Positions 17,641 through 26,033 of a stretch of 64,000 nucleotides of DNA are shown piece by piece (the first letter of the stretch is position 1; each line of letters opens with the position of its first letter). Both the position numbers and the translations under genes were made by a program. The DNA is from Actinoallomurus sp963736325 (GTDB taxonomy: Bacteria > Actinomycetota > Actinomycetes > Streptosporangiales > Streptosporangiaceae), in NCBI GenBank assembly GCA_963736325.1, contig CAVTOG010000010.1, positions 1 through 64,000 on the forward strand, given 5' to 3'. The notes beneath the pieces were generated by a model that was not told where the DNA came from, did no database searches, and saw nothing but the letters and a program-made list of their open reading frames with translations.

Positions 17641-18221
17641 GATCAGCCCCATCGTGCGTGCGATCGTCTCGGTGATCCGGCGCGACCGCACGTCACGATC
17701 GCCCGACAGTTCCACGACGCCTTCGCGCACGGCGACTCTCAAGGACTCCGTCTCGACCGGCGCCGCACGCAACGCCGCCAGTACGTCGTCACGAACCCGT
17801 TCATCCCCGCGTGCCAGAACGCCCAGCAAGTCCCGGCGGCTGACGATGCCGACCGGTTCGGTGCCCTGAACGACGGCACGCTCTTCACCCGCGCCGTGAC
17901 CATCAGATCCACGAGCGTCAGGACGTCCTCGGTCTCCCGCACCGTCCGCACGGACCGAGTCATGACCTGCCCGACAACCTGCGGCGGAGGCGAGTCCGGC
18001 TCCGCCGCGAGCCGGAGGCAGACGCGAGGGTCCGCCTCGAACTGGCCGGTCAGCAGGAACATCTCGCTCACGATCCCGACCATCGACCCGCGCTCGTCGA
18101 GCACCGGGGCCGCAGTGATATCGCGTTCGAATAACAGGCCCGCGGCCTGCCTGACGGTCCAGTCCCGTTGGACGGTCACGACCGGGGCCGTCATCACCTC
18201 ACGGACCGGCATCTCGACCAC
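17641..18221 (-). pseudogene. CBS-CBS-BON protein, frameshifted and truncated
   Basis: The frame from 18221 encodes CBS domain 1 (VREVMTAPVVTVQRDWTVRQ, then ITAAPVLDERGSMVGIVSE) and most of CBS domain 2 (VGQVMTRSVRTVRETEDVL). At about 17871 one base is missing. The next frame supplies GTEPVGIVSRRDLLGVLARG and a BON domain (LRVAVREGVVELSGDRDVRS, ITETIARTMG) that ends at the junction with the GNAT remnant. CBS-BON proteins are common neighbours of universal stress genes; CBS pairs sense adenylates and BON domains often bind membranes. Confidence 0.8.
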
Positions 18222-18250
18222 CTCGGCTCATGTGAATGCCGCCTGCGAAC

Positions 18251-18469
18251 TCATCGGCCCGGCGAATCGAGGTGCCGAATGTGCTCATGGCGCTCCACGC
18301 GGGCGGTCGGGCCGGGGAACACCAGCGACTCGTGGTCGTCTTCGAGCCAGCGCACGACGTATGGCGGCGTTCCGTCCTGATGGCGGAGCCCGACGATCTG
18401 CCCCATCCGGCGCGGTTGACCCAGATTGGTCCCCTCGATGATCAACCAGTCCCCCACGCGTGCCCTCAA
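18251..18469 (-). CDS. DUF1918 domain protein
   Basis: A 72-residue protein with the DUF1918 pattern: ARVGDWLIIEG, a GQIVGLRHQDGTPPYVVRW strand pair, then DDHESLVFPGP. The fold is a small SH3-like barrel; the function is not known to me, but it is often found with stress and dormancy genes in actinobacteria. The TTG start at 18469 gives the family N-terminus. It lies between the PPOX-fold gene and the CBS-BON pseudogene, all on the minus strand. Confidence 0.8.
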   Translation of the reverse strand: MRARVGDWLIIEGTNLGQPRRMGQIVGLRHQDGTPPYVVRWLEDDHESLVFPGPTARVERHEHIRHLDSPGR

Positions 18470-18497
18470 CTTCGCTCACCACACCTTCCGGACTCGG

Positions 18498-18977
18498 CTA
18501 TCCGTCGAACCGCCGGACCCGGCGACCGGTGACACGCGTGGGCACGATGCGGATGAACAGCTCCCGCTCGCCACTCGGCCACGGCTCGACTCCGGAAGCC
18601 GCCGCCGACGCCCGCTCGTCGTCGCCGTCCGCATGATGGGCGTCTCCCTGGATGAGGACACTCCACCCTTCGCGTGCCTCGACATCGAAGTCATCGATCT
18701 CGAACGCGACCTTGTACTGGGCATCGGCTATCCCCGTACGAAGGTCGTCATCCATCGAGCCACCGAGCGTCGTACGGAATACGACCGCGCCGTCATGCAG
18801 CTTGTAGTTCACCGGAAGGACGGTGGGTCCGAACCGCCCGGTGTACGCCATCCGGCCGATGCCTCCGGCCGAGACCAGCCGCATGCACTCCGTCTCGTTC
18901 ATCCATTCCAATGCCCTGCCGTGTTGTTCTCCACCAGGATCATGGGGATTGGCAGCTTGGCCAGCGTTGTTGGGCAT
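18498..18977 (-). CDS. Pyridoxamine 5'-phosphate oxidase family protein
   Basis: A 159-residue flavin-binding split-barrel protein. MNETECMRLVSAGGIGRMAY, GRFGPTVLPVNYKLHDGAVV and AQYKVAFEIDDFDVEAREGW are the typical first strands, FMN-contacting loop and central strands of this family, and the end is a basic GRRVRRFDG. Relatives in actinobacterial dormancy regions bind FMN or F420 and reduce nitro compounds or quinones; the substrate here is unknown. ATG 18977 follows AGGACGG. Confidence 0.85.
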   Translation of the reverse strand: MPNNAGQAANPHDPGGEQHGRALEWMNETECMRLVSAGGIGRMAYTGRFGPTVLPVNYKLHDGAVVFRTTLGGSMDDDLRTGIADAQYKVAFEIDDFDVEAREGWSVLIQGDAHHADGDDERASAAASGVEPWPSGERELFIRIVPTRVTGRRVRRFDG

Positions 18978-19260
18978 GAGCCGTCCTGTCTCGTTTGGCG
19001 ATTTCCGAGATTTCGCGACGAAGCCGCGTCGCTTCAAGATCGCGCGGCAGGTTCATACCCGCGGCGACCGTACGTCACTACCAGCGGATACCCCAAGAGC
19101 AGGTGCTGCACCCGCCAGTACGAGACTCGCCTGGACCGGCATGGCCATACATCCGGCATAAGAGGCTGCTCAGCGAAGACCAGGGTCCTTGGTTTCGGTG
19201 GGCGATGGCGCCGACAATCGTAGGACTCCATCACCTGGCGATACCGGCGAGAGACGCTCG
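18978..19260. other. Intergenic region between PPOX-fold and universal stress genes
   Basis: No convincing gene. cagggtccttggtttcgg at 19181-19198 resembles half of the DosR-like box with a degenerate partner and might serve the PPOX-fold gene on the minus strand. A short minus-strand frame ending at 19034 is basic and unrecognised. Confidence 0.3.
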
Positions 19261-19695
19261 TCATGCCCGCGAGCTGGACGGGATGACGACGACCGGACAT
19301 GCCGCGTGGTGGACGACCTGGCTGCTCACCGAACCGAGCAGCAGGCGCTTGAACCCGCCGCACCCCCGCGACCCGACGACCACCATATCGGCACCCGCTG
19401 AGGCATCGAGCAGTTCCTCGGCCGGAGCACCGGCGACCGCGCGTACAGAAACGGACACGTCGCGGCCCGCGGCGGCCTCGCCGGCGGCCGTACGCGCAGC
19501 CGAGAGCGCAGCGTTCAGCATCTCCTCATCGACCACCCCAGGAACCGGCGCGTTGGCCGGTCCAAAGACGACGCGGAGGGGGACGACGGTGATGACCGTC
19601 AATGGGACTCCCCGGCGCCCGGCCTCGTCGACCGCCCATATCAGGGCCTGCCGCGCGCCGTCGGAGCCATCGAAACCGACCACGATCCCCGTCAT
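19261..19695 (-). CDS. Single-domain universal stress protein
   Basis: A 144-residue UspA protein: MTGIVVGFDGSDGARQALIW at the start, a middle helix, and the ATP loop GSRGCGGFKRLLLGSVS, which fits G-2x-G-9x-GS. It should bind ATP. ATG 19695 begins directly at the first strand; an upstream in-frame ATG would add 12 residues with no domain support. Confidence 0.9.
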   Translation of the reverse strand: MTGIVVGFDGSDGARQALIWAVDEAGRRGVPLTVITVVPLRVVFGPANAPVPGVVDEEMLNAALSAARTAAGEAAAGRDVSVSVRAVAGAPAEELLDASAGADMVVVGSRGCGGFKRLLLGSVSSQVVHHAACPVVVIPSSSRA

Positions 19696-19834
19696 GCCCG
19701 TTCCCGTCCCCAGCTCCGCCGCACGTGACACCTCTGGAGGGGATCAAGGACGCTCCGGCCGCCGCCGGAGGCCGCCCTCACCGCCTCAAGGCGTGGTGAG
19801 GCCGGCGCTCGCGGCACGCGGGCTCAGACGTGTG

Positions 19835-20599
19835 TCACGCCCAGTAGAAGTGCCAGTTCTCGAGGTAGGTGTGGAACGGGGTCGCGTTCACGTCGCCGTC
19901 GAGCTGCATCGCGGCCACGAGCTGGTCACCCGCTCCTGCGGTGGGGGCGAAGGAGTAGGAGGTCAGGTCGTGGCTGACTCCGTTGACGATGAGGTCCAGG
20001 TAGTGGACCTTGCCTCCGACGATATTCCCGTCGAGGACGAGGTGATGCCATCGGCCTGCTGTGATGTCGCTACCGGAAATGCGTCCCCCGGACGGCGTCT
20101 GCCATTTACCGGCGCCTTCCCAGATTCGCCACTGCGGGCCGCCTGACTCTTTCGGCGCCCACTGCACGGCCCACTGATAGCGCGTGCCGCTGACATAGTC
20201 GTTCATCGGGAATTCGAGCGCCTGGACCGGCGCGGCGTTCGGCATGTAGAAGTCGTACACCGATTGGAACCGCGTGGCCGAATGGTCGGCCGGGAACACG
20301 CGGTAGGCGTAGATCCCCATGTACTGCGGGTTGCCCGCGGCATAGTTGAAGTCCAGCGCCTGGCCGTCCTCGGACGGCGAGGCGGTCTCCGACACTCCGC
20401 CGTGCCCGGGGCAGGTCGGCTGCCCTTGTCGACAGTCGTAGAAGATCTTGATCAGCGAGGCTTCGTCGTCGATTCCGGGGGTGGACGCCGCGCTGGCGCT
20501 CGACGCGCCGACGAGGACGACGGCGCCGGCCAGGCAGGTCGCGGCTGCCATCGCGATGGCCCGGACCTTGCCCATCCGGCGATGGCCGAACATGCTCAT
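19835..20599 (-). CDS. Secreted protein with a lectin/glucanase-like beta-sandwich
   Basis: A 254-residue protein with a Sec signal peptide (basic MGKVRAIAM, hydrophobic stretch, cleavage near SASAAS). The mature part is rich in Trp, Tyr and Gly: YDFYMPNAAPVQALEFPMND, GTRYQWAVQW, AGRWHHLVLDGN and the end ENWHFYWA. The RWHHL motif and the many beta-strands resemble concanavalin-A-like domains of laminin-G or glycosidase type. No catalytic Glu pair is obvious, so I take it as a binding protein. ATG 20599 has GGAGAT upstream. Confidence 0.65.
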   Translation of the reverse strand: MSMFGHRRMGKVRAIAMAAATCLAGAVVLVGASSASAASTPGIDDEASLIKIFYDCRQGQPTCPGHGGVSETASPSEDGQALDFNYAAGNPQYMGIYAYRVFPADHSATRFQSVYDFYMPNAAPVQALEFPMNDYVSGTRYQWAVQWAPKESGGPQWRIWEGAGKWQTPSGGRISGSDITAGRWHHLVLDGNIVGGKVHYLDLIVNGVSHDLTSYSFAPTAGAGDQLVAAMQLDGDVNATPFHTYLENWHFYWA

Positions 20600-20870
20600 C
20601 TAAGTACATCTCCGTTTCGGCTCTAGGTGCATTGCCGGGGAGCCGACACGAACCAAGCCCTCCGAGTTTCACCTTTTACCTTCTGGGGGTTGCACTACTC
20701 CTCATTTCCTGCTTAATCCGAGGGCTCCTCCTGGACGTAAATTATCCCAACGTACATAGATGTCATTCAGTGCCTGTTGTCCATAATCACGGCAACTTCT
20801 ATTGCCTCAGAATGTTTACCGCCGCGGCCGCCCATGGTAATAACGCCGGCGAGCATTCATTCTCAGCCGG
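20600..20870. other. AT-richer intergenic region
   Basis: No gene seen. The sequence is noticeably AT-richer than its surroundings (attatcccaacgtacatag and nearby) and probably carries the promoter of the secreted lectin-like gene on the minus strand. Confidence 0.4.
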
Positions 20871-20985
20871 TTCCCGTCGGGATGCCATCCGTCACGGCTC
20901 CGGCCGCGTCACGGTGGCCGGGGACGCCGCACACCCGCGGTCTCCCGGCGGCGAGGGCGATGCGTGCGCCGAGTTCGGGCACGGT
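20871..20985 (+). pseudogene. Possible FAD-monooxygenase fragment
   Basis: A short frame reads GSGRVTVAGDAAHPRSPGGE. GDAAH followed by Pro is the second FAD-binding motif of class A flavin monooxygenases. Nothing on either side continues the family, so this would be an isolated scrap; a chance match cannot be excluded. Confidence 0.3.
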
Positions 20986-21068
20986 GCGCGACGACAGGGG
21001 CCAAGGTTCCCATAGGCGGCGGCGTACCGCCCGGACACCCCTTCACGTGGCCGAAGTCCCGTCGACGC

Positions 21069-21082
21069 GGGACCTTCGCCGC
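21069..21082. promoter_or_regulatory. Degenerate DosR-like half box
   Basis: gggaccttcgccgc has a perfect left arm and spacer of the motif but a poor right arm. It lies 48 bases before the CBS-BON start. Confidence 0.3.
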
Positions 21083-21130
21083 TCACACCCATCGTCTGGA
21101 ACGGCGATCCTCGAGACGAGGAGGCCGGGT

Positions 21131-21592
21131 GTGAACGTGTCCGTGGCGGAAGTGATGAGCGATCGCGTGATCGCGGTGCGGGAGAACGCGGAGTTCGCCG
21201 AGATCGTGGACGCGATACGCCGTCTGCCCATCTCGTCGCTGCCGGTCATCGACTCGAACCGACACCGGATCCACCAGCTCCCGGTGGTCGACCAGGGCAG
21301 CGGCCGCCTCGTCGGAATCGTCACCCGGTCGGACCTGCTCGCCGTGTACGAGCGCCCGGATGAGGACATCCGCCGCGAGGTCCGCTACGACGTCATCCAG
21401 GACGAGCTGGGAATGGACCCCGACCGGTTCGGCGTGAGCGTGGAGCACGGAACGGTGACGCTGAGCGGCGAGGTCGACCACCGGCTCACGATCAGGGCGC
21501 TCATCGAGGCCGTCCGGCATGTCGAGGGCGTGGTCGACGTCACCGAGCGTCTGACGTGCCGCCAGGACACGGCATCCCACACCGATACGTAG
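21131..21592 (+). CDS. CBS-BON protein with a shortened CBS region
   Basis: A 153-residue protein. The first half of one CBS domain (VAEVMSDRVIAVRENAEF, LPISSLPVIDSN) is joined directly to the second half of another (IHQLPVVDQGSGRLVGIVTR). A C-terminal BON domain follows (FGVSVEHGTVTLSGEVDHR, AVRHVEGVVDVTERL). Normal members have two full CBS domains and about 210-230 residues, so roughly 70 residues, exactly one CBS equivalent, have been deleted in frame. The protein may still fold as a single hybrid CBS domain. The GTG start at 21131 begins at the first CBS strand. Confidence 0.75.
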   Translation: MNVSVAEVMSDRVIAVRENAEFAEIVDAIRRLPISSLPVIDSNRHRIHQLPVVDQGSGRLVGIVTRSDLLAVYERPDEDIRREVRYDVIQDELGMDPDRFGVSVEHGTVTLSGEVDHRLTIRALIEAVRHVEGVVDVTERLTCRQDTASHTDT

Positions 21593-21671
21593 CCGGGCTC
21601 ACCGGGGGAACCGGCGTGTCCGTCCCGGGCGAGGGCGGGCTCGTACCCTTGGTAGACGACACCCCACACCG

Positions 21672-22264
21672 TCACGCGGACCCCGCGGCTCGTACGCCGC
21701 GCAGTCGTAGGTCGAAGAGTCCGGCGACCACCAGATCCGCACCGCGCGAGCCGAGGGCCGCCGACCACTCGGTCCGGTCGACGCCGATGACGGCCCCGAA
21801 ACCACCGCACCGCGCCGCCTTCACGGCTGCCGCCGAATCCTCGACCACGGCCGTGAGCAGCGGCGACGTCTCCAGCCGTGTCGCCGCCTCCAGGATCAGA
21901 TGAACGTCCAGGTGCTCGGGAAGGTCGACACCGGGCGCGTCCAGGCCGTCAAGGATCACGTCGAACTGCTCCAGGACCCCGGCCCTGTGACAGCAGACTT
22001 CGCTGCGGAAGAACTCCTCCTGGCTCATCGCCAGACCACGTAGATCGTCATAGGGGAGGGTGATCCCGCGGGAGGCGAGGAACGCGCGTGCACCCTCCAG
22101 CCGTGGTACGCCCTGGATGTAGCGCGGGTAGGCGTCCGCCGTGAAGGGCACGAACACGCTGCCGTGCGCCGCCGCGTGCGTCCGCAGGAACGGGTCGAAC
22201 ACCGCCTTGGCGACCGCTCCGCGGAAGATCCCCGATCACGCACCGGCCGGCCTTGGTCCGCATC
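21672..22264 (-). pseudogene. HAD-family phosphatase (beta-phosphoglucomutase-like), degenerate
   Basis: The longest frame (from about 22202) has VFDPFLRTHAAAHGSVFVPF, the nucleotide-like EAATRL and the late HAD motif VVEDSAAAVKAARCGGFGAV followed by GVDRTEW, matching beta-phosphoglucomutase-like proteins related to Rv3400 and the OtsB2 N-terminal domain. The first motif DxDGV is absent: upstream, in a different frame, only CVIGDLP remains where it should be. The segment with the second motif (VVSSS) is also deleted. The catalytic Asp residues are therefore missing. Confidence 0.7.
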
Positions 22265-22401
22265 GTGAGCCTCCTCTCGGGCAACTCTCACCCTTCGTCT
22301 CGCCGACCCCACCGGCACAGAGGCTTCGGTCCCTGCGCTGTGAGCCGAAAGGCCCGAAACCACACGTCGGCGGGCCTTACGCCAGAGGGCGCGTAAGGCG
22401 G

Positions 22402-22416
22402 TGTCCTTGGTCCCGC
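22402..22416. promoter_or_regulatory. Possible DosR-like box before the ferritin-like gene
   Basis: tgtccttggtcccgc; on the minus strand GGGACCAAGGACA. The arms match the motif imperfectly. A related sequence, aggcttcggtccct, lies at 22321-22334 facing the HAD pseudogene. Confidence 0.35.
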
Positions 22417-22498
22417 GGGAGAGGGGCGGTCCGCCTCTGATACGCCGAACGGACCGGATGCGACGCTTCAGACGACTCCAGATCGCCAGGGGGAAGAA

Positions 22499-23434
22499 AT
22501 GCGTCGACGCAGATCACTCACCGCCGTCCTCGTCGCGGCGGCCACCGCCGCCGTCGTTCCACCGGTCCAGGCCTCCGCCGGCTTCTCCTCCGTTCCACGG
22601 GGCCGGCCGGACCCTGCCACCGCGCAGAACCTGACGTACGCCGCGCGTACGGAGGCCGCCGCCCACGCCCAGTACGAGGGCTACGCGAGCGTGCTGTCCG
22701 CCGGCCGCGCCCCCGCGAAACAGTGGCGGACGATCGGGCAGGTGGAGAGCGAGGATCACTGGGGCCACACCATGGAACTCCTCAAAACCTTCGACAACGA
22801 TCCGATCCACGACGTCCAGGTAGCGATCACCGCCTACCGGCAGACGGTCAACGCCGAACGCGCGATCCTGACCCGCGCGCCCAAGGACGCCGACGTATCG
22901 GGCCTGCGCGCGGTCGCCGACAGGCACGAGAAGAACCTCGGCCTCCTCGACCGGGCCCTGTCGGCCCTGCGAGGAAGCGGCACGATGCCGAGCGCACCGA
23001 AGGTGGACACCGTCACCATCGAAACCTCGACGAAGCCGAAGTTCACCGGCGCCTTCTACACCAAGGACCTCACCGGTCCGGCCGACTCCGCGCTGGCCGA
23101 CACCGCCTGGAACGCCAGGGTGAACGAGCGGGTGGCACGGACCGCCGTGGACAACGGCCAGGCGACGCTCGGCCGGCTGATGGCCGGTCTGCAACGCCAG
23201 GAAGAGCGGCAGAACTGGCCGTCCCTGGCGAACATGGCGGGCTACGTGGGCGGCGTGTCCGCCAACCTGAAGGAGTCCATCGCCGGAGAGAAGGGGGCGA
23301 TCACCATGTACGGGCAGTTCGCCGCCAAGGCCGCCGGCGATCCCACCGCGGCGACGGCCTTCAAGGAGTACGCCGCCGACGAGCAGGGCCACCTGAAGAC
23401 CTTCTCCTACGAGCTCGACCACGTGAAGCACTGA
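22499..23434 (+). CDS. Secreted ferritin-like (rubrerythrin-fold) protein
   Basis: A 311-residue protein with a Sec signal peptide (MRRRRSLTAVLVAAATAAVV, cleavage near VQASA) and two four-helix domains. The first has NLTYAARTEAAAHAQYEGYA and a later ESEDHWGH; the second has NLKESIAGEKGAITMYGQFA and YAADEQGHLKTFSYEL. Paired E...Y and ExxH motifs are those of di-iron ferritin-like domains, so metal-dependent peroxide or oxygen handling outside the membrane is likely. GGGGGAAG precedes the ATG. Confidence 0.8.
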   Translation: MRRRRSLTAVLVAAATAAVVPPVQASAGFSSVPRGRPDPATAQNLTYAARTEAAAHAQYEGYASVLSAGRAPAKQWRTIGQVESEDHWGHTMELLKTFDNDPIHDVQVAITAYRQTVNAERAILTRAPKDADVSGLRAVADRHEKNLGLLDRALSALRGSGTMPSAPKVDTVTIETSTKPKFTGAFYTKDLTGPADSALADTAWNARVNERVARTAVDNGQATLGRLMAGLQRQEERQNWPSLANMAGYVGGVSANLKESIAGEKGAITMYGQFAAKAAGDPTAATAFKEYAADEQGHLKTFSYELDHVKH

Positions 23435-23528
23435 GCCGTCGACGGCTTTCACAAGTTCGCGACAGCTCCTGGCGAAACCATGGTGCGTCCACCGCGCAAG
23501 TACGACGCCCTGGGGTGACAATCACCAG

Positions 23529-24527
23529 GTGGAGACGGTCCGGCGGCTTCGAGTCGCGCTCGCCTGCCTCGGGCTGGTCATCGTCGGGGGATCTCTCGGG
23601 TACATCGTCCTGGGCTTCAGCGTTCTCGAGGCGCTGTTCCAGACCGTCACGACGGTCTCGACGGTGGGCTATCGCGAGGTACGCCCGCTGACCGCCGCCG
23701 GGCAGGTCTTCACGATGTTCGTGATCCTCATCGGCGTGGGCACCGCGCTCTACACCTTCGGCACGTTGCTCGAGGCCTTCGTCGAAGGGGACCTCCGAAC
23801 CCACCTGGGAAGACGCCGGATGAACCGTCAGATCGGCCGGCTGGCCGGCCACACCATCATCTGCGGCTGGGGCCGGGTCGGGCGGGCGTGCGCGCAGTAT
23901 CTGGCCTCCATGGGCCGGAACATCGTCGTGATCGATCGTGACCCCGACCAGCTCGCCGGGGTCGAACACGCCTACATCGTCGGCGACGTCACCGACGACC
24001 AGGTACTCATCGAAGCCGGAATCGCCCGCGCCTCGGCGCTCGTCGCCGCCCTCCGAAACGACGCCGACAACGTCTACGCCACACTGTCCAGCCGCGCCCT
24101 GCGACCCGACCTGGTCATCGTCGCCCGCGCCCGCACCGAATCCTCGGCCCCCAAACTCCTGCGCGCGGGGGCCAGCCATGTCGTCAACCCCCAACTGATC
24201 GGCGGCCGCCGGATGGCGGCGTTCGCCCTCCAGCCCGAGGTCGCGGACTTCCTCGACGTGGTCATGCACGACGAGAACCTCGAGTTCCGGATCGAACAGA
24301 TCGAAATCCGGCCCGGCTCACGACTGGCTGGACGGTCCGTACGGGAGGCCGGGCTGCGCGAGACGACCGGCGTGCTGCTCCTGGCCGTACGTCTCGACTC
24401 GGGCCGCTTCGTGGCCGATCCACCCCCGGATCACCCGCTCACTCCGCCCGCCACCCTCATCGCCCTCGGCACACCCGAACAGCTCAGAACCTTGCGGGAC
24501 ATGGCCACCGGAGTCGGAGGGACATGA
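23529..24527 (+). CDS. Two-helix potassium channel with RCK (TrkA) domains
   Basis: A 332-residue membrane protein. Helix 1 covers about residues 8-30, the pore loop carries the selectivity filter TVGY in TVSTVGYREV, and helix 2 covers about 60-82. A TrkA-N/RCK Rossmann domain starts at HTIICGWGRVGRACAQYL with acidic IDRDPDQL, and a TrkA-C domain follows (IEIRPGSRLAGRSVREAGL). It is a ligand-gated K+ channel of the MthK type. GTG 23529 begins 94 bases after the ferritin-like gene. Confidence 0.92.
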   Translation: METVRRLRVALACLGLVIVGGSLGYIVLGFSVLEALFQTVTTVSTVGYREVRPLTAAGQVFTMFVILIGVGTALYTFGTLLEAFVEGDLRTHLGRRRMNRQIGRLAGHTIICGWGRVGRACAQYLASMGRNIVVIDRDPDQLAGVEHAYIVGDVTDDQVLIEAGIARASALVAALRNDADNVYATLSSRALRPDLVIVARARTESSAPKLLRAGASHVVNPQLIGGRRMAAFALQPEVADFLDVVMHDENLEFRIEQIEIRPGSRLAGRSVREAGLRETTGVLLLAVRLDSGRFVADPPPDHPLTPPATLIALGTPEQLRTLRDMATGVGGT

Positions 24528-24589
24528 CCGACGAGGGTGGATGCCCAGGTCGACCACCGGCACGATTTCTGGCACGGCGCAGGCCCAGA

Positions 24590-24815
24590 GATCGCCAGTC
24601 TCGCCGGGCCCAGGACCATCAGCACCGCGGCGGCGACGGCCGTGTAGATGATCAACGTGATGCCCAGCGCCAGCGGAATGGCTCGTGGGATCGTACGGGC
24701 CGGGTCGCGTACCTCCTCGCCCAACGTGGCGATCCGCGCGTACCCGGCGAAGGCGAAGAACAGCAGTCCGGCCGCGCGCAGGACGCCCCATCCGGTCGCG
24801 TCCCCACCCGGCCAG
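24590..24815 (-). pseudogene. Amino-acid permease (APC) internal fragment
   Basis: Minus-strand frame with GVLRAAGLLFFAFAGYARIA, then TLGEEVRDPARTIPRAIPLA and a further membrane helix. FFAFxGYARIATLGEEVRDPxRTIPRAI is characteristic of mid-protein helices of APC permeases. Both ends are missing: the low end merges with sequence opposite the potassium-channel tail and the high end abuts an IS3-type end at 24829. Confidence 0.75.
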
Positions 24816-24828
24816 ATAGCCCCAGAAC

Positions 24829-24970
24829 TGAAGTAACCCCTATGGAGCGGACACCTTGGTCTGTCCCGGGTGTGATGGAGGCGGGTTACTGGATTCTTGT
24901 GCCACTTGATCTTGAAGGAGTGGCATGGGACAACGTGGTCACCCGCCGGAGTTCCGGCGCGGCCACCCGC
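24829..24970 (+). mobile_element. IS3-family left-end remnant
   Basis: tgaagtaacccctatggagc at 24829 resembles the terminal repeat of IS3/IS407-type elements. An ATG at 24925 behind GAAGGAG opens MGQRGHPPEFRR, like the start of an OrfA protein, and is then cut by an arsenite-transporter fragment. Confidence 0.45.
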
Positions 24971-24983
24971 TCACGGTCGCCCG

Positions 24984-25173
24984 GATCGCACTGCTCTGCT
25001 GGCCTACTTCGCCATCATGTGGTCGGTGTCGTTCTGGATGTCGCGCCGTGCCGGACTGAACTACGACCGCACGGCCACCGTCGCCTTCACCGCCGCGGGA
25101 AACAACTTCGAGCTCGCCATCGCCGTGGCCGTCGGCATGTGGGGCGGGACCCCCGGCCAGGCCCTCGCCGGCG
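24984..25173 (+). pseudogene. Acr3-type arsenite efflux pump, C-terminal fragment
   Basis: Plus-strand frame LLAYFAIMWSVSFWMSRRAG, then NYDRTATVAFTAAGNNFELA and GQALAG. The conserved FTAAGNNFELAIAVAV block is diagnostic for the second half of Acr3 arsenite transporters. The first three quarters and the final helix are absent. Confidence 0.8.
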
Positions 25174-25183
25174 GCGGGCGGAT

Positions 25184-25878
25184 CTACGGAACGGAGTACC
25201 TCGGGTTAGCCAGCTTGACCGTACGGTCGGCGTGGCCGCCCTGCAGGTCGCTGTACTGGTCTCCGACGTTCAGGAGGACGTCGTGGCCCTGATTCTGCAG
25301 GTCGGCGCGGACGCCTGACTTGTACGGGACCGCGCTCGGGTCCTTGTCGGCGACCGGCCGCAGGTACAGCGCGGTCGATGCCGGGTAGCCCACCTCAGCG
25401 AGGTTGCCCAGCTTCGCGGGCGCATCTGGTCCGACTCACGCCGGCCGGTGACGAAGAACACCGACACCTGGTGCGCAGCGGCGTACTTCACCAGCGCGAG
25501 CGTGCTCGTGACCGCGCCGAACTTCTTGGCGTACGCGTAGTCGTTCCACTGGGTGCGGTCGTAGCCGAAATCGTGCTGGACCTCGTAGGAGTAGGTCTCC
25601 AGTGCGATGTCTTCGATGTCCAGCACGATCGCCGGTTTGTCAACGCCGTGCCGGAGCCGCCGCGCCAGGTAGCTCTGTGCGGAGCCGTCGGCCTTGGCGA
25701 GCTCACGGTCCCAGTTGCCCGAGTCGTGATACGCCGTGATCTCTTGCTTGACGTCGGTCAAGTTGGGAATCCCGTGCGCCGACTTGAGAGAGTCCTGAGC
25801 GATCGCGGAGCCCGCACCAACCGCCCCGACAAGACCGGCGGCAGCGGCGAACCCCGCGACAAGCCGTTTCGTTTCCAT
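25184..25878 (-). pseudogene. Secreted HAD acid phosphatase, frameshifted, altered active site
   Basis: The frame from 25878 has a signal peptide (VAGFAAAAGLVGAVGAGSA, cleavage near AIAQ) and the acid-phosphatase-B-like core: AIVLDIEDIALETYSYEV, SVFFVTGRRESDQM. One base is missing near 25424; the next frame supplies YLRPVADKDPSAVPYKSGVR and NVGDQYSDLQGGHADRTVKL to the stop at 25184. In the first motif DxDxT reads DIEDIA, so the general-acid Asp is replaced by Glu and Thr by Ile. The frameshift alone would remove the third and fourth motifs. Confidence 0.8.
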
Positions 25879-26033
25879 TCAGTGACCTCCCGTGAAGGAA
25901 CGTGACCGGGTCACCCTAGAAACGAGGCCACCACTCACCTCCAGCTAAAGATCACAAACCACCAGCAGTCCGGCAATACGACGCCACGACCTACGGACAC
26001 GCGCAGCCCGGTCGTGCGCCTCCACGATCGGGG

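Noticed and set aside
18995..20146. 383-codon plus-strand ORF
   Set aside because: Antisense to a universal stress gene and the secreted lectin-like gene.
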